From: Brachyspira pilosicoli P43/6/78
GTDB lineage: Bacteria > Spirochaetota > Brachyspiria > Brachyspirales > Brachyspiraceae
Reading direction: 5' to 3'
DNA length: 64,000 bases
Assembly (NCBI RefSeq): GCF_000325665.1
Contig: NC_019908.1
Location: 1,984,001-2,048,000, forward strand
Below, one piece after another: positions 43,379-52,182 of the stretch. The notes beneath the pieces were generated by a model. The model was given only the letters and a program-made list of their open reading frames with translations, had not been told where the DNA came from and did no database searches. Every line of letters begins with the position of its first letter. The stretch's first letter is position 1. Both the position numbers and the translations under genes were made by a program.

Positions 43379-43663
43379 ATGTTAAAATTTATAGCAGCTT
43401 GCGGATCCGGTTTAGGATCATCTTTAATGGTTTCTATGAATGTATCTAAAGTTTTAAAAGAACTTGGCATAGAAGCTGAAGTAGAACATAGCGATATATC
43501 AAATGCTGTATTTAAAAATGCTGATTATTATGTATTAGGCAGAGATGTTGCAGAGTCATCAGCAGTAAGTTCTATAGATAAAGAAAAAATAATAGTATTA
43601 CAAAGTATATTAAGTGTAGATGAATTAAGAAACAAAATAAAAGAAAAACTTAATATTCAATAA
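43379..43663 (+). CDS. PTS EIIB, ascorbate/SgaB type (second)
   Basis: 94 residues with the phospho-Cys motif FIAACGSGLGSSLMVSM, Cys8. Only distantly similar to the first EIIB (39453). It pairs with the EIIC 23 nt downstream. Confidence 0.9.
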   Translation: MLKFIAACGSGLGSSLMVSMNVSKVLKELGIEAEVEHSDISNAVFKNADYYVLGRDVAESSAVSSIDKEKIIVLQSILSVDELRNKIKEKLNIQ

Positions 43664-43685
43664 ATAATATTTAGGAGTTTGTATA

Positions 43686-44954
43686 ATGGTATTAAAATTT
43701 TTAGTTGACTTACTTAGCCAAGCTTCAATACTTGTAGCTTTATTTACTATGGTAGGTCTTATTCTATTAAAAAAGCCTATTAATGAAATAATAGCAGGTT
43801 CTATGAAATCTTTAATAGGTTTTATTTTGCTTGGTGCTGGTGCTACAGTTATTACAACTTCATTAGCTCCTTTTGGAAATATGGTAGAGGTTGCTTTTAA
43901 TGTTCAAGGTGTTGTGCCAAATAATGAGGCTATAGTATCTTTAGCATTAACAAAGTATGGTACTCAAGTTTCTATGGTTATGATACTTTCTATGATATTC
44001 CATATAATCATAGCTAAATTCTCACCATTGAAATTTATATTCTTAACAGGTCACCATATATTCTACATGGGTGTAATGATTACAGTTATATTAGCAGTAG
44101 CAGGTTTAAGCGGTGTTACTCTTATAATAGCTGCTTCTTTAATAAATGCTCTTGCTATGAGTATTTCTCCTTTATTAAGCTATTGGGCTATGCCTAAAGT
44201 TATAGGAGACAGCACTAGTCAGGTTGCTTTAGGTCACTTCTCTAATGTTACTTATAGTATTTCTGCTCTTATTGGTAAAATAGTGGGAGGAAATTCTCCT
44301 TCTGTTGAGGATTTAAAATTACCTAAAGGTTTAAGCTTCATGAGAGACAATATACTTGCTATAGCTTTAACTATGTCTATTATTTATATCATAGTTGCTA
44401 TTGCTGCAGGAAGTGCTTATATAGAAAAAGAATTATCTAATGGTCAGAATTATTTAGTATTTGCTCTTATACAGGGTGTTACTTTTGCTGCTGGTGTTTC
44501 TGTTGTATTATCTGGTGTTAGAATGATATTAGGTGAAATTATTCCTGCTTTCAAAGGTATATCTGAAAAGATTGTTCCTAATGCTATACCTGCTTTGGAT
44601 TGTCCTGTAGTATTCCCTTATGCTCCTAATGCTGTTTTAATAGGATTTATTACAAGCTTTATAGGCGGATTAGTTGGTTTAGCTATACTTGGTGCTGTAG
44701 GCGGCGTTTTAATTATACCTGGTGTTGTACCGCATTTCTTTGTTGGTGCTACTGCTGGTGTATTTGGTAATGCTACTGGCGGAAGAAGAGGCTGTATTAT
44801 AGGTTCTTTCATTAATGGTCTTCTTCTTGCTTTCCTTCCTATTATATTACTTCCTATACTTGGAGATTTAGGTTTCCAAAATACTACTTTCAGCGATGCT
44901 GACTTTGTAGCTGTGGGCGGTATTATAGGATTTATCACTAGCTTGATAAAATAA
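43686..44954 (+). CDS. PTS EIIC, UlaA/SgaT type (second)
   Basis: 422 residues, about 11 helices, with the same landmarks as the first copy: FLTGHHIFYMGVMITVIL, LSGVRMILGEIIPAFKGISEK, PALDCPVVFPYAPNAVLIG and GATAGVFGNATGGRRG. Clearly paralogous to 39765 but diverged, suggesting a different or broader substrate. Last gene of the operon; a terminator follows. Confidence 0.92.
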   Translation: MVLKFLVDLLSQASILVALFTMVGLILLKKPINEIIAGSMKSLIGFILLGAGATVITTSLAPFGNMVEVAFNVQGVVPNNEAIVSLALTKYGTQVSMVMILSMIFHIIIAKFSPLKFIFLTGHHIFYMGVMITVILAVAGLSGVTLIIAASLINALAMSISPLLSYWAMPKVIGDSTSQVALGHFSNVTYSISALIGKIVGGNSPSVEDLKLPKGLSFMRDNILAIALTMSIIYIIVAIAAGSAYIEKELSNGQNYLVFALIQGVTFAAGVSVVLSGVRMILGEIIPAFKGISEKIVPNAIPALDCPVVFPYAPNAVLIGFITSFIGGLVGLAILGAVGGVLIIPGVVPHFFVGATAGVFGNATGGRRGCIIGSFINGLLLAFLPIILLPILGDLGFQNTTFSDADFVAVGGIIGFITSLIK

Positions 44955-44978
44955 AAAAATTATATAATTATATAAATA

Positions 44979-45011
44979 AGGGCATCATAAGTTATTGATG
45001 CTCTTTTTTTA
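44979..45011 (+). terminator. Terminator of the PTS-transketolase operon
   Basis: AGGGCATCA (44979-44987) and TGATGCTCT (44996-45004) with one G-U pair, followed by a T-run. Confidence 0.85.
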
Positions 45012-45076
45012 TATTTTTTACTATATATATTGAAGATTTGTTTTTTATAAGATACAAAAAATTGCTATGTATTGAC

Positions 45077-45105
45077 TTGCAAAGTTAATTATATCATAGT
45101 ATTAT
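45077..45105 (+). promoter_or_regulatory. Possible promoter of the PBP gene
   Basis: TTGCAA (45077-45082), 17-bp spacer, TATTAT (45100-45105), 31 nt before ATG 45137. Confidence 0.5.
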
Positions 45106-45136
45106 ATTAAATAAATATTATGTTAATTGGTGTATA

Positions 45137-47477
45137 ATGGCTACTAAAGATAAAACTATCAAAAAAGAAAAAATCAAAACTTAAAAAATTTTTAATAAGT
45201 GCATTTATTATTATACTTTTGATTTCTGCAACTGGCGGTATAATACTTAGTCTTTATGTAGGAAATATATATAAAGACTGGGTTTCTAAGAGAGACCAAA
45301 GTATGGCCATGCTTGAGGAATACTATAATATAATAGTAATAAGAGGAAATGAAAAGAGAATAAGATATTTTAACCCTCTAAATCCTTTTGGTGATTCTCC
45401 TCCTACAAAGATTTATGATAAAAACAATATACTCATAGGGGAATATATGCCTCCTGCTTATGAGGTTGTAAATGTTGATGATATTAATCCGCTTTTAGAA
45501 AAAACGCTTCTTTTAATGGAAGACCAGAAATTTTATTCGCATAAGGGTATAAATTATTTTAGGTCTGCATATTTGGCAATACAAACTGTTTTAACTAGGA
45601 AGATAGTAGGCGGAGGTTCAACACTTACACAGCAATTAGCAAAATTGTTATTTACAAAAAGTGAAAGAACAATAGAGAGAAAATTGTTTGAGATGTTTGC
45701 GGCAAGAGAGATAGAGGCTAAATATACAAAAAAAGAAATACTTGCTATGTATTTTAATACTGTTTACTTGGGTGATGGAAATTATGGTTTTGAGGCAGCT
45801 GCTAATTATTATTTTCAAAAACCTTTAAGGCAATGCAGATTATTAGAGTTTGCCATAATGGTTGGTATGCTTCCAAACCCTACATATTACTCTATAGTAA
45901 ATAATCCAGACAACAGCAGAAAAAAAGTTGAGCAGATTTTATCAAGACTTGTTAAAAATAAAATTATAGATGAAGAAACTAAAAAGGCAGAATTAGAATT
46001 ATTTGACCAAAAATATACAAACATAAGCAAGCAGGTAAAAGGTGCTCAGTGGAAAATGACTGTAAACAGAACACCCTATGCTAATGAATATGTAAGACAA
46101 GAATTATTAAACTATTTCAATAAAGATGAACTTGCTTTGTCTGGTCTTAAAATATACACAACAATAAATGAAAGATATTACAGAGTGGCAGATGCTGTGA
46201 TGAAAGAAAAAATAAGAAATCTTCAAGCATCTACTTCCAACAGAAGCTATCAAGGAGCAATGGTTTCTATAGACCCAAAAACAGGCGGTATACTTGTAAT
46301 GATAGGCGGTGACGGATACACTTTGCAAAATCAGTTTAATAGGGCAGTGCAGGCAAAAAGACAAATAGGAAGTGTAATAAAGCCTTTTATATATTTGTAT
46401 GCATTTGAAGGAGGTGCTCAGCCTTTTTCTACTATGCTTGATACAAATTACAGCTATCCTCAAGGACCAGGGAAACCTGCATATTCTCCTAGAAACTTTA
46501 ATAGAAGATATATGGGTGAAATTACTTTAGAAACTGCTTTAACAAAATCTATCAATACAGTTGCTGTTAAATTATTAAATGATATTGGTCTTGCTTATTT
46601 TGTTGATCATGCGAGGGAGTTTTTTGGAAATGATGCCTATATACCAAATGCATTATCTATTGGTTTGGGTACTATAGAGATGAGTCCTTTAGATTTGGCT
46701 ACTGCTTACGGCGGGCTTGCTAATAATGGTACAAGATACAATAATTATATAGTAGATAAAGTAATAGATATAGACGGAAATGAATTAAGTGTAACTGCTC
46801 TTGCAGATAGAACTCCTAAAAAAATAAGCTCAACTTCACAGGCATCATATTATTTTTTAAACTCTACTCTTCAAAAAGTAATAGCTCCAGGAGGTACAGC
46901 ATACAGAAGTGCTAGTACTTATGGTTTTCAAAGTCCTTCATATTCTGCTAAAACAGGTACTACTAGCGAGCATAGAGATAACTGGTTTGTTGCTTATAAT
47001 GATGAGATTGTAACTGTTGCTTGGATTGGAAGCGACAGAAATGATGTTCTTCCTAATAATGTTACTGGAGGAGCTACTACTGCTTTGGCTACATTTCAAT
47101 ATTTAGATGCAATTACTCCTGTAAATAAAAGAGAGTTTCATTGGAAAGTGCCTGAAGATGTATTTATTGTAGAGATTTGTCAAGATTCTGGACTTCCTAG
47201 AAATCATACTTGTGTTAATACTACTCCTCTTACTGTTGGAGGAAATATTGACCTTAGTACTCAATGTAATATTGACCATATAAGAAGCGGTACTAGAAGA
47301 AATAATAACAATAATGCAACTAATATGGCAGATGATGAAGAAGAATATTATTATCCTCCATTAGATGAAAATAATAATTATACAAATGAAAACACTAATA
47401 CAGAAAATAATAATAATATTTATACACTTCCAGAAGAAGTAATATATGATCCTACTGTTGGTAATATAAGAAGCTAA
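45137..47477 (+). CDS. Class A penicillin-binding protein (frameshifted at 5' end)
   Basis: Bifunctional peptidoglycan synthase. Glycosyltransferase domain: EDQKFYSHKGINYFRSA, GGSTLTQQLAKLLFT, and KKEILAMYFNTVYLGDGNYG. Transpeptidase domain: SxxK in GSVIKPF, SxN in TKSINTVA, KTG in SAKTGTTSEH. The long frame begins at 45219 (TTG), inside the membrane anchor. ATG 45137 opens a frame ending at TAA 45182. Removing one A from either six-A run (45161-45166 or 45168-45173) joins them, restoring a basic start, the membrane helix SKLKKFLISAFIIILLISAT and about 779 residues. The C-terminus is Asn-rich and low-complexity. Involved in cell-wall synthesis at the inner membrane. Confidence 0.9.
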
Positions 47478-48658
47478 ATATTATAACTTGAATGTATTGA
47501 TATATATTCCTGACTTATATCTGTAAAATAATAGTAGTCTTCAAACTTTGTATTGTATCCGCAATCTAATATAATATGATGTTCGTTTTTATCTTTATTT
47601 AAACTATTATTTAATATTTTTAGTTCATCTTGATTTTCGTTTATTTTGCCGTTTTTGTAAATATTAATATTATCTACTGTTATAGACATTTTATCTACAT
47701 TAACGTTCATATTTCCTATAGTTGATAATAATTTACGATGTTCTATTTCATTAGATATAAATAAAATTTTTACAAGATTAGATTTTGATATTTTGTTTGC
47801 TATTTCAAAGGCATCTTTTTGAGTTTTTGCTTTTTTTACAGATACCATAATAGTTTTGCTCATTCCTTCGCCGTCTAATAGTATCATCTTTGATATAACA
47901 GCACATATCTCTTCTAATTTTTGCTGAAGCTCTAAAAATAGCTTTTTATTTTTCTCATTAATTTGTTTATTTTCTAATGCTCCATTTGCCATTATCAAAG
48001 CCATATCATTAGTAGATGTTTCACCGTCTATTGATATTCTGTTTAATGTATGTTCTACTGCATATTTAAATGCTTTATTTAATGTCTTTTTTTCTACATT
48101 CAAATCTGTAAATATAAATAATAATACAGTAGCCATATTAGGGTGAACTATTGAGCTTCCTTTAGCTATTGCCAAAAAGTTTGCTGTTTTATCTTCTATT
48201 TGTAATTGGGTTTTATATACTTTATCTATTCTATCTCTAGTTTGAATTGCTTTTATAATATTTTCATCAAAGCCTGTATTAAGTTTAGAATTAGTAATAG
48301 CATTTTTTATCTTTTCTACTTCCAGAGGAATACCTATAATGCCTGTAGAAGCCATCATTATATTTTCTTTTTTGCATTTAAAAACATCACTTGAATGTTT
48401 AGCTATATCTAAAACATCTTGATAGCCTTTTTTTCCAGTGAGAGAATTAGCAGACTTGCTATTTACTATTAATAATTCAATTTTATTTTTATCATTATTT
48501 TTAGAAAATTGTATAGGAGCTGCTTGCAGTTTATTTTGAGTATATAATGCAGATACTGTGCTAGGCAATTCACTTTTTATTATAGCTAAATCATAATCAT
48601 TGTTTTTTAGACCAGCTTTTATTGCCGCAGAGGAAAATCCCTTAGGCATATTATACAT
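47474..48658 (-). CDS. argJ: ArgJ, glutamate N-acetyltransferase
   Basis: 394 residues, the family length. It moves the acetyl group from N-acetylornithine to glutamate (arginine synthesis); some forms also use acetyl-CoA. Motifs: NMPKGFSSAAIKAGLK at the start, ASTGIIGIPL, the self-cleavage region GSSIVHPNMATVLLFI (cleaved before the Thr), and IDGETSTNDMALIMANG. Its start overlaps the end of the upstream gene (48651) by 8 nt. It converges on the PBP gene, their ends overlapping by 4 nt. No other arg biosynthetic gene is in the window. Confidence 0.93.
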   Translation of the reverse strand: MYNMPKGFSSAAIKAGLKNNDYDLAIIKSELPSTVSALYTQNKLQAAPIQFSKNNDKNKIELLIVNSKSANSLTGKKGYQDVLDIAKHSSDVFKCKKENIMMASTGIIGIPLEVEKIKNAITNSKLNTGFDENIIKAIQTRDRIDKVYKTQLQIEDKTANFLAIAKGSSIVHPNMATVLLFIFTDLNVEKKTLNKAFKYAVEHTLNRISIDGETSTNDMALIMANGALENKQINEKNKKLFLELQQKLEEICAVISKMILLDGEGMSKTIMVSVKKAKTQKDAFEIANKISKSNLVKILFISNEIEHRKLLSTIGNMNVNVDKMSITVDNINIYKNGKINENQDELKILNNSLNKDKNEHHIILDCGYNTKFEDYYYFTDISQEYISIHSSYNI

Positions 48659-49145
48659 TAAACAAATCCTCCTCTTCAGGATCTGAGTCGTCTTCCACCT
48701 TTTTTACTTTTCTGTTTTCGTAATTTATTCTCTTTCTTACAAAAAGCTTAGTGCCTTTAGAATTTTTTCTTTCTTGTATAATACCAAAAGTACCGGAACC
48801 TAAATAAACTATTTTATCATTTTCTTCCATCTCTTCTTCATTATTGCTTTTTATCTCTTTTAATATACATTCAAAATGAGCTAGCTTATTTGTAACATTA
48901 TGCATTATGCCTTCTTCTGGTATATATATAGGTTCATTGCATATAGGACATATTGCTTTTTCTGATTTATCTTTCATCTTATTGCTAAGATAGATTTTTT
49001 CATATTCTTCTATAGTTTTTTTATTTCTATATTGATTATGGTTATTTTTTTTTCTGTTGTTGTAAGAATTATTATCTTTCTTTTTTTTGTTGTGAAAATT
49101 ATTATAGTTATTTTTAAATCTATTATTGTTATTTCTTTCAGCCAT
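48651..49145 (-). CDS. Asn/Lys-rich protein with a small Cys/His zinc-ribbon-like motif
   Basis: 164 residues from ATG 49145 (AGG 9 nt upstream). Residues 3-45 are very rich in Asn, Lys, Arg and Tyr (RNNNNRFKNNYNNFHNKKKK), a disordered, nucleic-acid-binding type tail. Residues about 60-95 carry CPICNEPIY ... HFEC, a likely zinc site. The C-terminal tail is acidic (DDSDPEEEDLF). I infer an RNA- or ribosome-associated role; no family is identified with certainty. It overlaps argJ and lies 63 nt from the Asp-rich gene on the same strand. Confidence 0.72.
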   Translation of the reverse strand: MAERNNNNRFKNNYNNFHNKKKKDNNSYNNRKKNNHNQYRNKKTIEEYEKIYLSNKMKDKSEKAICPICNEPIYIPEEGIMHNVTNKLAHFECILKEIKSNNEEEMEENDKIVYLGSGTFGIIQERKNSKGTKLFVRKRINYENRKVKKVEDDSDPEEEDLFNV

Positions 49146-49208
49146 TACAAAACCTACAATTACAAGCAATATTAATATTACTGTAATATCAATATTGCTT
49201 ATATATTA

Positions 49209-49595
49209 TTAATCTTCGTCGTCAAAATCGTCATCATCATAATCTTCATCGTCGTCGAAATCATCATCATCGAAGTCATCATCATCAAAGTCATCGTCAA
49301 AATCATCATCAAAGTCTAAATCATCATCATAATCATCATCAAAGTCTTCATCATCATCATAGTATTCATCATCTAAATCTTCATCATCGTCATAATCTTC
49401 ATCATCATCTAAATCATCGTCAAAATCATCATCGAAATCGTCATCATCATCATAATCATCTTCATCATCATAATCTTCTTCTTCGTCATCATAATCATCA
49501 TAATCATCATCATCGAAGTCATCATCAAATTTAGCAAAATATCCATTTAACATTTCTATAATATTAAAAAAACTAAGACATTCTAATTTTTCCAT
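49209..49595 (-). CDS. Extremely acidic Asp/Tyr/Phe low-complexity protein
   Basis: 128 residues. After an ordinary start (MEKLECLSFFNIIEMLNGYF) nearly the whole chain is Asp with Tyr, Phe and Glu (units like DDDFDDDDY, DEDYDD). A consensus promoter (49627-49654) and a GGAG ribosome site precede it, so expression is likely. DNA repeats of ATC/GTC triplets mean its length may vary by slippage. It could bind cations or mimic DNA or nucleic acid, but no function can be assigned. It lies just upstream of a very basic partner gene. Confidence 0.72.
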   Translation of the reverse strand: MEKLECLSFFNIIEMLNGYFAKFDDDFDDDDYDDYDDEEEDYDDEDDYDDDDDFDDDFDDDLDDDEDYDDDEDLDDEYYDDDEDFDDDYDDDLDFDDDFDDDFDDDDFDDDDFDDDEDYDDDDFDDED

Positions 49596-49626
49596 ATTTA
49601 CTCCATTTTATCGTAATTTTAAGGCT

Positions 49627-49654
49627 ATCATAATACAATACTTTTTTTTGTCAA
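49627..49654 (-). promoter_or_regulatory. Promoter of the Asp-rich gene
   Basis: On the minus strand: TTGACA (plus 49649-49654), 16-bp spacer, TATGAT (plus 49627-49632). It probably also serves the zinc-ribbon gene and argJ. Confidence 0.75.
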
Positions 49655-49754
49655 GTCATTTTTTATAAATTACAGCATATTATATATGAAGTTTTTTTAT
49701 ATTATTTTTTTATTTAAAAATAAGAATTAAAAATATATATTTCTAAGCCATATA

Positions 49755-49788
49755 AAAACCCCAAGCATCATATAAATGATACTCGGGG
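49755..49788 (-). terminator. Terminator of the alcohol dehydrogenase gene
   Basis: CCCC...GGGG-ended 13-bp stem (49759-49771 with 49776-49788, two G-U pairs), followed on the minus strand by TTTTTATA. Confidence 0.85.
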
Positions 49789-49813
49789 AAAAACTATGAT
49801 TAAAATATATTAA

Positions 49814-50983
49814 TTAAAAGTTTACAGCATTTCCATAATAAGCTGCTTCTAATACTTTTTTCATATTAGCAACATCAGTCTCTCTTGGGTTAGAGCCTGT
49901 ACAAGGGTCAGCAACAGCATTTTTAGCTATATCATCGCATTTTTGTTTGAAATGATCTTCAGTAACGCCGTTATCTTTGTAAGTTTGTTTGATGCCTAAT
50001 TTAACATTTAATTCTTTAACTTTATTTACTAAAGAAGCTGTAAGTTCTGCATCAGTATTTCCAGAAAGTTTAAGCATTCTAGCTATATCAGCAAATCTAT
50101 CAGCACAAACTTTTGAATTATACTCTATAACATAAGGAAGAAGTATAGCATTACATCTGCCATGTGTGATGTGGAACTCAGCACCTGTTTTGTGAGCTAG
50201 ACTATGTACTATACCAAGTAAAGCATTAGAGAAAGACATACCAGCTAAACATTGAGCAACATGTAGTTTTGCTCTTCCTTCTTTATCTCCTTTAACAGCT
50301 TTTTCTATATTATGAACAATCATATCTATTGCTTTCATAGCTAAAGCATCAGTTATATCAGTTCTAAGTCCTGCTACATAAGCTTCTATAGAGTGAGTTA
50401 AAGCGTCCATACCAGTATCAGCAGAAACTGTTTCAGGCATTGTCATAGGAATAGAATAATCAAGTATAGCAATGTCTGGAGTAATTTCAAAGTCTGCTAA
50501 AGGGTATTTAATGTTAGTAGAATAGTCTGTGATAACTGAGAAAGCTGTAACTTCTGAAGCTGTACCGCTTGTAGAAGGAATAGCAGCAAATATTGCTTTT
50601 TTTCTAAGTTTAGGCATAGTAAAAGGTGTTTTAATATCATCGAATTTCTTTTCAGGATATTCATAGAACACCCACATAGCTTTAGCAGCATCAAGAGCAG
50701 AACCGCCTCCTAATGCCACTATTACATCAGGATTAAACTCTCTCATAGCCTCAGCACCCTTATAAACAGTTTCTATAGAAGGGTCTGGCTCAACACCGTC
50801 AAAAATTTTAACCTCTAAACCAGTGTCTTTTAATATTTTTTCGCATTTATCAAGAAATCCACCTCTTTTCATAGATGAACCGCCTGTAACTATTATAGCT
50901 TTTTTATAACCTTTTAAGTTCTTTAATTCTTCCATAGCGTTATCGCCATAGTATAAATCTCTAGGAATTGTAAATCTTGACAT
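49814..50983 (-). CDS. Iron-containing alcohol dehydrogenase
   Basis: 389 residues, type III (iron) alcohol dehydrogenase. NAD-binding motifs GGGSALDAAKAMW and PSTSGTASEVTAFSVI; metal ligands in DALTHSIEAYVAG, SLAHKTGAEFHITHGRCNAI (His and Asp spacing typical of Fe-ADH). It reduces an aldehyde to an alcohol (or the reverse) in fermentative metabolism, likely regenerating NAD+. AGGAG precedes the ATG. It has its own promoter and terminator. Substrate (ethanol, butanol, propanediol) cannot be told from sequence. Confidence 0.93.
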   Translation of the reverse strand: MSRFTIPRDLYYGDNAMEELKNLKGYKKAIIVTGGSSMKRGGFLDKCEKILKDTGLEVKIFDGVEPDPSIETVYKGAEAMREFNPDVIVALGGGSALDAAKAMWVFYEYPEKKFDDIKTPFTMPKLRKKAIFAAIPSTSGTASEVTAFSVITDYSTNIKYPLADFEITPDIAILDYSIPMTMPETVSADTGMDALTHSIEAYVAGLRTDITDALAMKAIDMIVHNIEKAVKGDKEGRAKLHVAQCLAGMSFSNALLGIVHSLAHKTGAEFHITHGRCNAILLPYVIEYNSKVCADRFADIARMLKLSGNTDAELTASLVNKVKELNVKLGIKQTYKDNGVTEDHFKQKCDDIAKNAVADPCTGSNPRETDVANMKKVLEAAYYGNAVNF

Positions 50984-51018
50984 CTTTAATCTCCTAAAAT
51001 ATGTTTTTATTGTACCAA

Positions 51019-51046
51019 ATTATAACATTTATAGAAAACTTGTCAA
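51019..51046 (-). promoter_or_regulatory. Consensus promoter of the alcohol dehydrogenase gene
   Basis: On the minus strand: TTGACA (plus 51041-51046), 16-bp spacer, TATAAT (plus 51019-51024). Perfect hexamers suggest strong expression. Confidence 0.85.
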
Positions 51047-51203
51047 TTATATTATTTTATATTATTCTTTTTTATGATAAAAGGTGTAATAAAAGATAGT
51101 AAAGTGTATATAATTATTGCTTATAAAATTATTAATATGCTATATTATTACTAATTCAAAATTGTTAATACTAAAGATTGTAATAAATTAATATCAATAT
51201 CAT

Positions 51204-52163
51204 TTATTCAAATTTTTCTTTTATGTCTCTTTTATATTTAATTTTAAAATTATTTCTCATTTCTCTGAAAGGTATCCACCAAGATAATTTATCTATAAGT
51301 TTATTATGCCCTGCTATTTTAGGATCGTTTTGATCAATTAAGATAATAGCATATTTTAAGCTTTCATCTTTAAAACTTTTAGTTTCTACAAAACATTTCC
51401 AAAATTCATAGTAGAATCTATTTTTAAATATTGGCGTATTATGATATAGCGGTTTCACTAAAGTAAAATGTGGAATTATAACATTTTCTATATTATTATT
51501 ATGTTTTTTAGCTATAGCTGAAGTAAAATTATAATTTTCACTAAAATATTTGATTTTATCTTTAAGTAAATAATTTAATATGTCTTGTTCTAAGAAAAAT
51601 ATTTTTTCATGTGTATTAACATATTCTTCTATCTTTTGAGGAATATTATCTTCATTATATTTTTTAGTATTAAACAATATCAAACCACCATTAAAATAAT
51701 TAGTATTATATCCTATTCCTAATTTATTTCTGTGACTTTTACTAATATTTAAATCATTAACTCCGCCTATATAATATCCTTCCATATCAGAATCAAAAAA
51801 TTCTTTTAAACTTCCTAAAACTATCATATCAGAATCTATATATAATACCCTTTCTATATCTTTAAGAATAATTGGTATATCAAGTTTTAAAAAAACATGT
51901 ACACTCCATTTTCCACCAGATTTATCATTATACCATTTTGTGTATTTTTCCAAATTTATAGGTTTGTGAATTTTTATTTCAAAATCTTTTATTTTTTTTA
52001 AATACTCTATTTTTTTTAAAGAATTGTCAGAGAAGTTTAAAGTTATAATATGAAAAATAAACTTTTCATCATCTAAAGAATGTTTTAGTATAGAAACAAT
52101 CAATGCTTCCATATATGGTGTAAAATTATCATCTGAACAAAGACATATATTATATTCTTTCAT
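51204..52163 (-). CDS. Glycosyltransferase family 8 protein
   Basis: 319 residues from ATG 52163 (AAGGAT upstream; an upstream in-frame start lies in the preceding gene). GT8/LgtC-like: NICLCSDDNFTPYMEALIVSIL, the DxD metal motif in VLYIDSDMIVLGSL, YFNGGLILFNTKKY, and a C-terminal HFTLVKPLYHNT segment. It transfers a hexose from a nucleotide sugar, probably to lipooligosaccharide. It follows the flippase-like gene by 19 nt, supporting an envelope role. Confidence 0.88.
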   Translation of the reverse strand: MKEYNICLCSDDNFTPYMEALIVSILKHSLDDEKFIFHIITLNFSDNSLKKIEYLKKIKDFEIKIHKPINLEKYTKWYNDKSGGKWSVHVFLKLDIPIILKDIERVLYIDSDMIVLGSLKEFFDSDMEGYYIGGVNDLNISKSHRNKLGIGYNTNYFNGGLILFNTKKYNEDNIPQKIEEYVNTHEKIFFLEQDILNYLLKDKIKYFSENYNFTSAIAKKHNNNIENVIIPHFTLVKPLYHNTPIFKNRFYYEFWKCFVETKSFKDESLKYAIILIDQNDPKIAGHNKLIDKLSWWIPFREMRNNFKIKYKRDIKEKFE

Positions 52164-52182
52164 AGTAAAATCCTTAAATAAA

